A stretch of 64,000 nucleotides of DNA from assembly GCA_029747015.1 (NCBI GenBank), contig JAKOGI010000540.1, positions 2,501-66,500 of the forward strand. Reading direction: 5' to 3'. Positions within the stretch are counted from its first letter, which is position 1. Every line of letters begins with the position of its first letter. The position numbers and the translations under genes are program-made. Source of the DNA: Carnegiea gigantea. Taxonomy: Eukaryota; Streptophyta; Magnoliopsida; Caryophyllales; Cactaceae. Below, in pieces: positions 34,089 to 45,389 of this stretch. Under the pieces are notes generated by a model, which searched no databases, was not told the origin of the DNA, and saw nothing but the letters and a program-made list of their open reading frames with translations.

Positions 34089-34755
34089 ATGAGTGAAACA
34101 CGGATGGAGAGAGCCATTAATAAGAGCAAGCCTTTATTTGCCTTACTTATGGTAGATACAAACACAAGTAAGGGAGTGAAATCCATGCATCCTTTAGCTC
34201 AATCACTCTTGAAAGAGTTTGAGGATGTATTCCCCAATGATTTACCCTCGAGGCTCCCTCTATTGAGAGGAGTTGAGCACAAAATTAATCTCCTACAGGA
34301 TGCTCCCTTCCCAAACAAGCCAGCCTATAGGTGCAATCCTAATGCTCACTTCCCAAACAAGCCAGCCTATAGGTACAATCCTAGCATTTTCATGAGGCTT
34401 GCGAATGAGGTCTTGAGACCATTCATTAGAAAGTTTGTTGTTGTGTATTTTAATGATATTTTGGTGTACAGTTGTGATAAAACATCTCATATGGAGCATC
34501 TTTCTCAAGTGTTCCAAGTATTACGACAATAAAAGTTGTATGCCAAACTTGAGAAGTGTGAACTATTCACTCCTCAAGTTGTCTTTCTTGGCTATGTTGT
34601 GTCTGGTGAGGGAATTCAACTTGATGAATCTAAAGTTGAGGCTATCAAGAGTTGGACTACTCCCACCTCCATCACGGAAGTGTAAAGCTTCTATGGGTTG
34701 GCCTTTTTCTACTGTCAATTCATCAAAGACTTTAGCTCCATTATGCCTCCCTTGA
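34089..34755 (+). pseudogene. Reverse transcriptase of Ty3 member A, core deleted
   Basis: The frame reads the pre-RT linker (FEDVFPNDLPSRLP) and FPNKPAYRCNP, then jumps to MRLANEVLRPFIRKFVVVYF. The fingers/palm segment of roughly 130 residues that carries the first catalytic Asp is absent. A 42-bp tandem duplication (TTCCCAAACAAGCCAGCCTA at 34308 and 34350) sits at the junction. The catalytic box reads YFNDILVYS, with Asn for the first Asp. No reverse transcription is possible. Confidence 0.8.
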
Positions 34756-34829
34756 CCGAATGCATGAAAAAGGAAAGCTTTGAGTAGACAGAGGCCACCC
34801 AAAGGGCCTTTGAAACCATCAAGGATAGG

Positions 34830-35225
34830 CTTTGTTCGGCTCTTATCTTAGCTCTTCCAACATCAATTTCCTATTTGAAGTTGAGTGTGATGCTAGTAGT
34901 GTTGGGATTGGTGCAATTCTTACGCAAGTTAAGCACCCTCTAGCTTTCTTTAGTGAGAAGTTGAATGGTTCAAGGCTCAACTACTCCAGTTATGACAAGG
35001 GATTCTATGCCGTTGTTAGAGCTATGGAACATCGGATTCATCACCTCAAGCCCAAGCCCTTTATGCTCCATTTAAATCACGCGACATTGTTTTACATCAA
35101 TGGTCAACGCAAGCTGAACTCAAGACATGCTAAATGGATTAAGTTCCTTCAATCTTTCACCTTCTCTTGTAAGCATAAGAGTGGAAAATAGAATGTTATG
35201 GCTGATGCCTTATCAAGGATATATG
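34830..35225 (+). pseudogene. RNase H of Ty3 member A
   Basis: FEVECDASSVGIGAILTQ, HPLAFFSEKLNGSRLNYS and YDKGFYAVVRAMEHR, then KWIKFLQSFTFSCKHKSGK, and NVMADALSR after a stop. All Ty3 RNase H blocks are present in order in one frame to about 35190. Confidence 0.8.
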
Positions 35226-35355
35226 CTCTCCTTTCAGTCCTTAAAGCCAAGATTCTTAGATTTCATTCCATAAAAGCTCTATACCATGAGGACGAAGACT
35301 TCACGAAAGTGGTGGAGATTGAATCCATCTAACTTTGGCTCTTTCACTCTAAACG

Positions 35356-36432
35356 ATGGTTTTCTCTTCAAAGGAAACAAACTTCATCCCTAAAAATCCT
35401 CTAAGGGACTTGATTGTCAAGGAGGCTCATGAAGGAGCCTTAGCGGATTATTTTGGCATTAACAAGACCCTTGAGATACTCAAGGATCATTTTTGTTGGC
35501 CCAAGATGGGTGAAGATGTTCATAAGGTGATCTCAAGGTGCAACATGTGTCACACGACTAAGAGTCATTTCCACCAAGGTCTCTACATTCCTCTTCTGGT
35601 CCCCTCAAGGCCTTGGGATGACATTAGCATGGACTTTATTGCGGTCCTTCCAAGAACCCCTCGGGAAAAGATGCCATCATGGTAGTAGTGGATTGATTCT
35701 TCAAGATGGCTCATTTCATTACATGCCACAAGAGTGATGATACTACCTGCATTGCGGACCTCTTCTTTTAAGAAATTATGAGGCTCCGTGGTATTCTAAG
35801 AATCGTGATATCAGATAGGAATGCCAAATTTCTATCTCACTTTTGGAGATGATAAATAAAACTCTCACAACCTTGCTAAGAGGTATAGTGAGCAAGAGTT
35901 TGAGGGATTGAGATGTCCAGTTTGTTTATGCCAAATTTGCCTACAATAGGGCTCCTTCCTATGCTACCTCTCACTCTCCCTTTGAAGTGTTTTGTGGTTT
36001 TAACCCCCTTACTCCTATTGATCTTATACCTATTTCTCAAGAATCAAGGGTGAATTTTGAGGCCGAAGCAAGAGCTAAAGAAATAAAGAAGCTATGTGAG
36101 CAAGTGAGGGCATAAATTGAAAAAGTGAATGAGCAATACAAGCAAAAGGCTAACAAGAACTACCAACACCTTGAGTTTAAGCCAGGTGATCTTGTGTGGT
36201 TAAATTTGAGGAAGGAAAGTTTCCCCTCAAGAAGAAAGAATAAGCTCATGGATAAAGGAGATGGTCCATACAAGGTGGTATAAAAGGTAGGAGAGAATGC
36301 AAACAAGATTGAACTTCTGAAAGATATGCAAATATCTACCACCTTTAATGTTGGAGATCTCACCCCTTACCTTGAAGATAATGAAGAACATCATGAAGAT
36401 TTGAGGAAAAATCCTCTTCAAGGGGGAGTGGC
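35356..36432 (+). pseudogene. Integrase of Ty3 member A
   Basis: The zinc domain is nearly complete: HEGALADYFGINKTLEIL and CWPKMGEDVHKVISRCNMCH (about 35428-35550). The core has DDISMDFIAVLPRTP, then MAHFITCHKSDDT after a stop. About 27 residues around the middle of the core are missing near 35850. The tail reads FKPGDLVWLNLRKESFPSRR and STTFNVGDLTPYLED (36175-36380). The frame continues through the polypurine tract and ends inside the LTR at 36544. Confidence 0.8.
36419..36430 (+). other. Polypurine tract of Ty3 member A
   Basis: CAAGGGGGAGTG lies two bases before the 3' LTR and is itself translated (NPLQGGV) within the integrase frame. Confidence 0.8.
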
Positions 36433-37489
36433 TGATGCAGAGCAACTCTTGAGCTTGGGCCTACTCTCACTAGTGAGGGTCATGAACCAAGTTGGCCCAA
36501 TATTGACCCTAGGTCAAGGACTAGACCCCCCAGGAAAATATTAACTTGGGGCCCTTAAGAAGATCCAATTAGGGTTAGGTAGCCCGAAATAAGGAGTTAA
36601 CCACTTATTCCTCCCAAAACCACCTCATTACCTCATTTTTAGTTTCTAGTTAGAATACTTTGCTTCATTTCTAGCTGAAATTTAACTAGGCAAATGAGAT
36701 CTAATTTCTAAAAATTATACATGCATGGAAAGCTCAAAATGTCTATTTTCTAATAAGTCTTGAATCACACCCAACTCCATGTATTGAGGAAGATATGGGA
36801 TAAATACCAAGCAACGGTTGGTTTAGGATCAAAAAATGCATAATTCTAATTATGGGCTTAATTGAGAAGGTTACGGCTGTACTTTTGGGGATTAATCAAC
36901 ATGGGCTGATTCTTCACACATAAGGAAAATGTTAACAAGTGGCATCACCTCATTTGGAAGAGTAGAGGCTACTGAAGGCTCTCTAGAAGATGAAAGATGA
37001 ATCCTGAAAAATACAGCTCATAGTGATTATAATTATCTTAAGCATCCTAATTTCTTTTCCTAGGATATTTTGTAAGCCTCTTATTGTTCGACTTGTCCCA
37101 CTAATGTACAACTAGTTTTCCCTCTCATTTTGTATTATGGACCCAATTATCTCCATAAAAAATCAGATTTGATGAATGATATGAGAGCTTAAAGCTTGGT
37201 TTTCCTCAATATCTCAAATTCTTTATCTCTCTTAGGAGGTTGGTGATTTGAGTCTTTCCTTTAATTTAATCCTTGGTGCTAAGGCTTTAGAGGGTTAGAA
37301 GGTGGGTTGATTTATCTACTTGCTGCCTATTACAAGTGTTGAATTTACTCCATTCGAGGCTTTCTTTATTAGGGAATTATCTCTCTCTTTCTTGGTTCTT
37401 TTTTGGGGAGATTGGTCTTCAACATCCATTAGTCTCATCTATATGCATTTCATTCCTTTACTTGGACAAATGGAATTCACCATGCATCA
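36433..37489 (+). repeat. 3' LTR of Ty3 member A
   Basis: Starts TGATGCAGAGCAACTC and ends GCATCA. The CTTTG duplication follows. It aligns fully with 30945-32022. Confidence 0.85.
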
Positions 37490-37494
37490 CTTTG

Positions 37495-38784
37495 TCCCTT
37501 ACAAATAACAATATCCAAACCGCCTTTAAGATATTTGGTCACCACTTAAACCGTCTATTTTTATTGTTCATCTAGCTTCCAAACAAATGTCGAATGTTCT
37601 TTTCTATGAGTGACTAGTTTTTGGGATCATTTGATCCTTACTGCCTCTATTCTTAAATCATTTGCCTTCATCACTATTTTCATTCTACCTGTCTTATAAT
37701 ACTATTCCCTGCATCTATTATTTCATAGTGTATCATTTATTCTTTTAGTTAAGGTCTTACATCAACATAGTTCCATTATTTTCAATCATTGACCTATTTC
37801 TTCTTGGGTCATCTTGATTTATTTATTAACCTTATTTTCTATTGTTATATGTTTATGTGATGTCAGATTGATGTCCAGGGCTTGCTGATTAGAGTATGCC
37901 TTTCATATTGTTGTTCTTTCTCTAACATTTTCCATATTGGTGGACCTACTTGATCCTTAAGGTTGCTTCCTCCCACTATTATTTAACTTCCCGCTTTTTC
38001 ATTCAAACTTCTGAAGGCTTATGGATTCAAGAATACCCGTGCATTCTTTCTGATTGACCATCTTCTTGAATCGCACTCCTTACTATGCAATACGTCCCTA
38101 GTACATCTTAAATGCTTCTTGAAACTTTGATAACTTTGGCTTTCATCATCTTCTCTCTATTTCACTGAAAACATATTTATAGCTATAGCCTGCATCTTGA
38201 TTCACCTATATTAATGAGTCCATATAGCTTGTTTTGAATTGCATATGTAATTTAGCTTTCAAAACAAGGCTGACCCTTTGATTGTTGTAACTCCACCCTT
38301 TCTTTTTCTTTCAGACTCCACTCATAAGCTATATTGATCTTTCTCTATTCCATGTCATCACCTTACCCTCATTTCATGTGGGCGAGAGCATATTTCTACA
38401 CAATCATTTTGTAATAAGTCCACAATGTTCTATGTTTAGGCTATCGAAGTCAATCTATCATACTTATCATATTGATTTCTGCTAAAAAATTCATCCAAGT
38501 GTAACCGAAACATCTTTCACTATTAAGATGGTTTCACCCCTTCCTGTCAGACCTCTTCAGTCGTTATCTATGTGCCCTGTATGAGGTGCCATGATTATCC
38601 TATTTGTTGCAACATCAGTACCATCTTTATGATTTTAATCTTCAATTAATGCTTTAGGTGTAAAGATTATGCGGATAGTCTATTTTCTTGCACAAGTAAA
38701 ATGAGTCCAATTAGGTTTTAGTTATACCACGCGCAATTTGATATACAACTCCGCCTCCTAACTACCCATTCTATTTCAGATTGT
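37495..38784. other. Presumed Del-like interior, right of the nested element
   Basis: T-rich DNA without recognisable coding frames on either strand. It continues the sequence interrupted at 30939 and reaches the second integrase-tail copy. Confidence 0.35.
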
Positions 38785-39305
38785 ATAGAATGCTCATCTA
38801 CGTCATTGATATTATCGAAAGAATGTTGACCATCTTCTGATTACTTTTATGACTCATGTTTCCAGATCATGGTGCTTATGGCCATCTATTTTGGAAATCC
38901 CTAATATAGTCATGGCTATCTTATTTTAGTCATCTCATGATGATCACTCCTTTATCAACTGGCCCTAATTTCGATGTTTATTCCTTTTTGAGAATAACAA
39001 CTCACATATTACCATTTTGATCATTCTTAACTATAAACTCATTCATCTTTAGCATCAAATTAGTAAGCCTTTAACTAGCATAAAAAAGAGTGGTCAATTT
39101 TCAGGAAAACTGAACCTTAGGTACATCAGGTCCTATGAGGTCATTGAAAAAGCTAAACCTAGTGGCTTACAAATTGGCCTTATCATTCCAACTCAAGCAG
39201 GCATAGTGTTTATCATAATAATATTCACAATCAGGAAGTATGCCTTAGACCTAACTGATGCCATTGTGACAGAGTGTGTAAAGGTCATTGATACTTTATG
39301 ATGAG
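38785..39305 (+). pseudogene. Del/Tekay-type integrase tail, copy B
   Basis: Homologous to 26447-26935 (shared TATAGAATGCTCATCT, CAGATCATGGT.CTTATGGCC, AGGAAGTATGCCTTAGACC and CATTGTGACA.AGTGT). The chromodomain, the purine tract and the first ~20 bp of the LTR are missing. A deletion joins GAGTATCCTAT directly to AATTACCTTAG. Confidence 0.65.
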
Positions 39306-40537
39306 TATCCTATAATTACCTTAGTCTTAACTTCAATCAACAAAGTTGAGCAACGCATTTCAGTTTGAACTATTTATTCGAAGTAGCCTTCAAACTAGAT
39401 TTAGCAGTGCCTTGTATAAAGTCATTCAATGTTGAAAAATAGATGCAAATTAGCATATATATGCAAATGATTGAAACTAGCATATTTATGTAAATGATTG
39501 GAAGGCATAGTTACAAACTTCTTTAATTTTTTTATAATTTGCTTACTTGTACTAAGTAAATAAAACACTAATGTGAATAACCAATATAAATAATAATAGA
39601 AATATCTAAAATTTTTTGGTAAAATATCTAAGATATTTGAAAAAAAATATCTGAGATTTTCTGAAAAACATCTGAGATTTCTTTGGAAAAATATCTCAGA
39701 TTTTTTCAAAAATATCCTAGACATTTAAAGGGGCAAAACTTATATATAAGCCAACCCTCTCCCCCTTATTTTTAACCATCGCCCTTGTAGTCCTCTTTCT
39801 CTTGCTCCTTTCAACATTTAAGAAGTGAGGCCACTTCCATCGTCATTGATCCATCAACAATTATTTTTGAAAGAAAGAGATATATCTTCTTGGTACATTT
39901 ATTTCCTGCACCTTTTACAAAATTACATATTTTTAATTACAAAAATCACATAATATACAATTGTTAAATGAAACATTTCAAGCATTGTTTTGCCACATAA
40001 GCAGTGGACCCACAAATGATTAATTAGTAGATAATAACCGATAATAATTTTAATATAATTCTCTCACTCCAGAATTTTGAACTAAAATTAATTGAACTAC
40101 AGTCACTTACTGAAAAATGAATTTTTTCCTTACTGTATAGGGGTGAAATTACTGAGTCACATCTTACCCTTCAAATGTTTTGTGCTTTCATATTTTATAT
40201 TCACCATTTGAAAAGTCATGCACAGTGCATTGCAAACGAAGCAAGAAACTAATCAATGTGGTCCAGCCAAGCTCACAGAGACATTTTTCTAAGTCTTGGG
40301 GCACTTCCAAGTATATAGGCAGCTGATTGAATTGCCATTTAGGCTCAAACATGAATAGTACAGACATTGTTTACCTTATATGTACTATGAGATATTGTTA
40401 TATAGGTGTTGAGTGAACTAATTAGTTAAGTCTTATCCTTCTAATGATGGTGGTGATGCTCTAACTCGATATTTTTCACGTTATCAGCTACTAATGACCA
40501 ACAAATTAAGCCAAATTACATGATTAGGAGTTGGGGC
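39306..40537 (+). repeat. Del/Tekay-type LTR, copy B (5' edge deleted)
   Basis: Aligned with copy A from AATTACCTTAG to GAGTTGGGG. It keeps the AGATATTT array (39598-39728) and a clear TATA box. Its right end runs directly into a TG/TA microsatellite, so the true LTR end and any target duplication are lost. Confidence 0.6.
39740..39749 (+). promoter_or_regulatory. TATA box of LTR copy B
   Basis: TTATATATAAG lies in the middle of the LTR, about 15 bp downstream of the AGATATTT array. A C/T-rich stretch follows that fits a transcription start region. The same position is deleted in copy A. Confidence 0.5.
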
Positions 40538-40574
40538 ATTGTGTGTGTATATATGTGTGTGTGTGTGTGTATAC

Positions 40575-40637
<63 letters not shown>

Positions 40638-40663
40638 ACACACACACACACATACATACAGAC

Positions 40664-40727
<64 letters not shown>

Positions 40728-40985
40728 CATTTTTCCAAGTCTTGGGGCACTTCCAAGTATGTAGGTAGGTTATTGAATTGTCATTTAGGCTCAAACATGT
40801 ATAGTTCACACATTGTTTACCTTATGTGTACTATGAGATATTATTATGTTGGTGTTAAGTATACTAATTAGTTAGGTCCCATCCTTCCAGTGATGGTAGT
40901 AATGCCGTAGCCAACATTTTTCACATTATTAACCACCAATGACCAATAAATTAAGGCTCATTACATGATTAGGAGTTGGGACATT
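40278..40985 (+). repeat. Tandem duplication of the LTR end plus microsatellite
   Basis: About 260 bp beginning GAGACATTTTTC.AAGTCTTG and ending GGAGTTGGG.CATTGTGTG occurs at 40278-40545 and again at 40724-40992. In each copy a TG/TA microsatellite follows. The two units run in the same orientation, giving unit-microsatellite-unit-microsatellite. Confidence 0.8.
40543..40723. repeat. Compound (TG)n(TA)n(CA)n microsatellite 1
   Basis: Long TA runs around a short CACACA/CATACA core, following the first LTR-end unit. Several overlapping open frames here are artefacts of the repeat. Confidence 0.95.
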
Positions 40986-41072
40986 GTGTGTACATATATG
41001 TGTGTGCGTATGTGTATATATATACATATATGTATATACACACACACACACACACACACATACATATACACA

Positions 41073-41167
<95 letters not shown>

Positions 41168-41242
41168 GTATATACGCGCGTGTGTGTGTGTGTGTTGTGT
41201 ATGCATGTACGTATATGTATGTATGTGTGTATGTATGTATGC

Positions 41243-41312
<70 letters not shown>

Positions 41313-41533
41313 CATACGTAAATACACACACACGCGCACACACACACACACACACACATATATCTACATATATATGTATGTATATATAATTTATATATAT
41401 ATAAACACACACACATACATGTATGTGTGTGTGTGTCTGTGTATGTGTGTGTGTGTGTGTGCGTGGACACACACACGGAGATATACATACAGATATACAT
41501 ATATATACATACGTACATACATATATATAAAAA

Positions 41534-41564
<31 letters not shown>

Positions 41565-41640
41565 GTATGTGCATGCATACACGCATGCGTACTTATACAT
41601 ATATTCATATACTTATGTGCATGCATGTATGTACGTATGT
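40986..41640. repeat. Compound TG/TA/CA/CATA microsatellite 2
   Basis: A 650-bp mosaic of TA, TG, CA and TATG/CATA tracts following the second LTR-end unit. It contains many self-complementary runs. Reading frames up to 224 codons through it are simple-repeat artefacts. Confidence 0.95.
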
Positions 41641-42345
41641 AGAAACCTTCCATTATAAACTCTAATTTCTATGTCGGCCTATCACTTTTGAGTTTCTGAC
41701 TTTTCATTCCCTCCCCTCTGGTGCCTTCTTTCTCCTGTTGGTGCCTTAAGTTTACCGCTTGTGATTCATGGCTGATGGCCCCTTGGTGTTTCTTCTTGTG
41801 TGAGTTAGACACTATCTTTTTTCCTCCCTTCTCTCTATCTTTGTTTCAATCTATGAGTTTTTCACTCTCTGCCATTTGCCTTTCACGTTCTACTGGTGGT
41901 TGGGGCCTTTTCACTATCGACCTTTGTAAGCTCGATTGCTATGAATATCTCTCTCTTCTTTCTCTCTCTGCGCTCTTGTTTGCTCGTTTCTTGCTTAGTC
42001 ACTTTCTCCCTTTTAATTCCTTCCAATTCTATGCCCAAAGTCTTTCAATTGCCTCCTTATTTGTTTCTGAATACTGAAAATATGTGTTTCAACTTGATGT
42101 TTGTGGTTTTCTTTATAAATGTTTTAGTTTTCTCTTTGAATTTTGTTTGGTTTTGTTTTGGATCAAGAAATTTCAATTTTAGAATGAAATGCCCAAAACC
42201 AAACTTAGTATCGGCTAGTTCCAATTTGAGCCAATCAAACCGAGACAGAAATAATTCCCAGTTCTCTAGACCCAGTTCCAGCAGGGATTGGTTCTGATTC
42301 CATGAGAGAGGATAGGGTATTGGTTATGCTCAAGTCTAATAACAC
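41641..42345. other. Pyrimidine-rich DNA, no gene recognised
   Basis: Strongly C/T-rich at 41690-42010. Open frames of 118 and 133 codons overlap here in different frames, both rich in Ser/Phe/Leu as any CT-rich sequence would be. The last 150 bp have GGTTC/CCAATT-type wording, which is also seen at 23520-23620. Confidence 0.4.
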
Positions 42346-42470
42346 ATCTTCCAAGTTGAGTGGATCTTAATTTCCATGTGATTTACATCGCTATTTTTCC
42401 TTCTTTAATTACCAAAAGATTTGCCCTTATTTGCAAAACAATGAACTTAATATAGCAAGTTAGTTCTCCC
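42346..42470 (+). repeat. Right half of a split dispersed repeat
   Basis: ATCTTCCAAGTTGAGTGGAT, GATTTACATCGCTATTTTTC and ATTTGCCCTTATTTGC-like text match 17951-18066. This is the continuation missing from the copy at 23440-23506. Confidence 0.6.
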
Positions 42471-42772
42471 ACTTTGGCAAAGATAGAATATATTCTTCAT
42501 GGATTTGCCATAATAACCATTTCCTCATTTAAACCAATCCTTGATTTCAGTTATGATCTTTACAAGCTATAAAGTGATTTACGGATAATTCATTATAATT
42601 CAAGTCAAGCTAGCGTGCATAATATTTCCATTACACCATGTAAATATATATAAGCTCAACATTAATTTGATCTAAATAATATATAGCAAAGTTAATCCAT
42701 AAGTTAAACCAAAATGTATTGAATATTAATTGGACCAATGACATTAAACTCAAATTCTGCCTAAGTTACCAA

Positions 42773-42777
42773 CTAGT
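42773..42777. repeat. Target-site duplication CTAGT
   Basis: CTAGT before TGATACAGAG recurs at 49542-49546 after the other LTR. Confidence 0.85.
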
Positions 42778-43835
42778 TGATACAGAGCAAACAGCAAGGT
42801 TTGATCTACTCTTTCAAGCAAAGGTCATAACTCAAGTGGGAACAATAATGACTCTTGGAAATGAGGCTCGAGGACTTCATCCTCCAAGGTCATTGTTCCC
42901 TTGGGATTCTTGATGGAGTCTAAGTAAGTCTAGGAAAGGTGGCTAGGCAATTAGTAGCCTTAAATTAGGAGCTTAACTATTTTCTTCTCCATAGCCACTT
43001 CTTTAGTAAATTTCATATTCTAGGCAGAATATCTTTCTTAAATTCTTTCTTAGTTTTGAATGGGCAAAGCTCCAATTTTGACAAACTACACATGGATAAA
43101 TAGCCTCGGATGTCTCTGTCCCAACACGCTATGGATCACCTTTAGATTTGGGTATTGAGTGAGATATAGAGTTTTAACCAAAGAAGGGTCAGTGCCTGGA
43201 AATGCATGGTTTAATTAAGAGCTTAATTGGGCTAGCAAATGGATGATTTAGAGGGTGACCTTTCATGGAAAGTTGGTAGACACTTCTAGAAGCTTTCCAT
43301 ATAAATATCTCCCTTAAATTCATCCATTTGGGATGGTACTACTGAGCTAGTGCATGTGCACCAAATTCCAACTCAACTTTTATTCTAGCGAATCCCCTTC
43401 TATTTCTGTAATTAGCTAGAATTTTATTGGTTAATTTCTTTATAATTCTATTGGTTAGTACAAAGCTTGTAGAAGGGGGTATTTTCCCATTTAATGGCTT
43501 GATTCCTTGTAGTACTTTCAGACTGGGGTTAATGAAATGAAATGGTTGTTACTTATTATCTCTCTAAAAAAATCTCAATTTTCTTTATCTCTAGGAAAGT
43601 GGTGAATTTGACTATTCCCATTAATTCAATCTTTGGTGCTTAGGCTTTAAAAGATTGAAGGGTGGGTTGATCTTTTTATTGTTTGCTATTATCATTGTGA
43701 GTTTGAATCAATCAAGTCCTAGTTTTGTGAATTTCTTCCTTTGGGTCTTCTTGTGAGTTTTGATTTTCTTCAATCTTTTGGATCTTTCAATAAGATTATT
43801 GTCTTTATTTAGCTAAGGGAATCTCTCATGGTTCA
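42778..43835 (+). repeat. 5' LTR of Ty3 member B
   Basis: Starts TGATACAGAGCAAAC and ends CATGGTTCA. It aligns with 48540-49541, including AAGGTTTGATCTACTCTT near the start. Confidence 0.85.
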
Positions 43836-43837
43836 TA

Positions 43838-43850
43838 TAGCATCGGAGCA
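43838..43850 (+). other. Primer-binding site of Ty3 member B
   Basis: TAGCATCGGAGCA starts two bases after the LTR, at the same spacing as in member A. It is a degraded form of TGGTATCAGAGC. Confidence 0.6.
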
Positions 43851-44193
43851 CAATATTCCTTCATGTTGGGTAAGTATCAAAACCTTCAATCTATGTATTT
43901 GATTTGCTTCTACTATTTTCTTCACTATTTTCTCTTTAGATATTCTTCTCTAAATCTCCTCATTTAGTCCATAAAAAACCCCAATATAGCCAAAATGCAA
44001 CCCTAAGCTTTACAACAGAAGCCAAACATCATATTAAACACAAAACCAGGAATTTAGCACTGGTGTCCTGTGCCACCCAAAGTACCTATACCACCTTCAT
44101 GACTCTTATTTTCTACTGCTACCCTTCGCATGTTCATATTTCCCCTATTTTCAATATGCTTACGCCTCTTTTCACTGTCATCCATTATCAATC

Positions 44194-45176
44194 ATGGCCA
44201 CTAAAGGAGATCCCTCTCATTGTAGGAGCATTCCTATTAAGTAAGCCCATGAGATGAGGAGAGATAGGGTCATTATTGAACTTTGAGAGCATGTTATGAA
44301 GCTCAAAATGGAGCTTGAACAAGTAAAGGGATATGGGCAGTGAAGCCCTTACCATTAGGGGTCTAACGTTTATCCCATTAATATTTCCTATTCATCATCC
44401 CATGAAGACCATGATGATGAGGATAGAGGAGCTAGAAGAAGAAGACGTCCAAGGGATGACCTTAGGGATCTCAAAGTTGAGGTATCGAAATTTGATAGTG
44501 GTCTCAACCCAGATAACCATCTTGATTGGGTGCAAGCTCCTAAAAGGGTCTTTGTACTCAAGGAGTATAATGATGAAAAGTCCTTCAAATTGGCTATCTT
44601 TAAGATGAAAGGCTATGCCTCTGGTATGAGCATTTAAAGAAGAATAGAGCAAGAGAAGCTAAATCCAACGTTAAAAACATGCTCTAAGCCCAAGAAGCAC
44701 ATAGATAAAAGGCTCCCACCGTTCTCTTAGAAGTAGGAGCTCTACCTCAAGATTAACTCTCTTAGCTAAGAGAATCTTAAGATGGAAGAGTGTATTAGGG
44801 AGTTTAAACAAATCCAAATGAGGATTGGCTTAGATGAAGAGCCCAAGCTCAAAATTGTTAGGTTCATTAAGCGATTATCTCCTATCATTGTCAACAAGGT
44901 GGGTTTACAACTTACTTTGATTATGCATGCCACCTAGCGATCAAAGTTAAGAAGCAACTTAAGTGTAGGAAACTCTTTCAAACCTCTTCCTCTACTCGCC
45001 TCCAAGGCACCCCCAAGGATTTCTCCTCCCGTAACAAAGTTAACACTATCCCTACACCCATTAAAGTCCTTGACAGGGTTAAAGGGATTGCTAATGAACC
45101 ACCAAAGAGATTGAAGAGAAAGAAATTATTCAAATGCCATGGATATGGACACTTCCAAGTGAATTGTCCTAACTAA
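44194..45176 (+). pseudogene. gag of Ty3 member B
   Basis: An ATG at 44194 opens MATKGDPSH, matching the start used in member A. RRRRRPRDDLRDLKVEVSKF and DWVQAPKRVFVLKEY follow (44435-44570, two frames). After that comes FKCHGYGHFQVNCPN near 45130-45175, a proper CCHC knuckle. Stops and frameshifts are spread throughout. Confidence 0.7.
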
Positions 45177-45389
45177 AGAACTCTCACCATTAGAGAAGTT
45201 TAGGAACTCCAAGCTATTCAGGAAAAAAACTAGTAATGGGGAGTTTAAAAATGAGGATCATACTTTGGTCACTCCAAATGTTAGTGAATTATCAGTAGTT
45301 TGAAGAGCTCTCCATGTCAAAGAGATTCCTTGTTAACCAAACCAAAGGGAACAAATCCTTCATACTCGGTGTACAATTGGAAGCAAAGT

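Larger units (their letters stand above)
30945..37489 (+). mobile_element. Nested Ty3 element (family 2, member A), complete outline
   Basis: 6.5 kb with LTRs of about 1.07 kb, a tRNA-Met-like primer site, a polypurine tract and CTTTG flanks. Domain order is gag with a KCHGYRYIQADC knuckle, protease, RT, RNase H and integrase. No chromodomain was seen, and the coding frame runs through the polypurine tract into the 3' LTR. That arrangement is known from the CRM lineage of chromoviruses; assigning CRM is tentative. Large parts of RT and part of integrase are deleted. It is related to, but clearly different from, the element at 42778-49541. Confidence 0.88.

Noticed and set aside
40520..41658. 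Overlapping open frames of up to 224 codons on both strands
   Set aside because: They are translations of TG/TA/CA microsatellites (Tyr/Ile, Cys/Val, His/Thr runs) and exist in all frames.
41721..42297. Two overlapping frames of 118 and 133 codons
   Set aside because: Both arise from a C/T-rich stretch with few stops. Amino-acid composition (Ser, Phe, Leu) only reflects the base bias.
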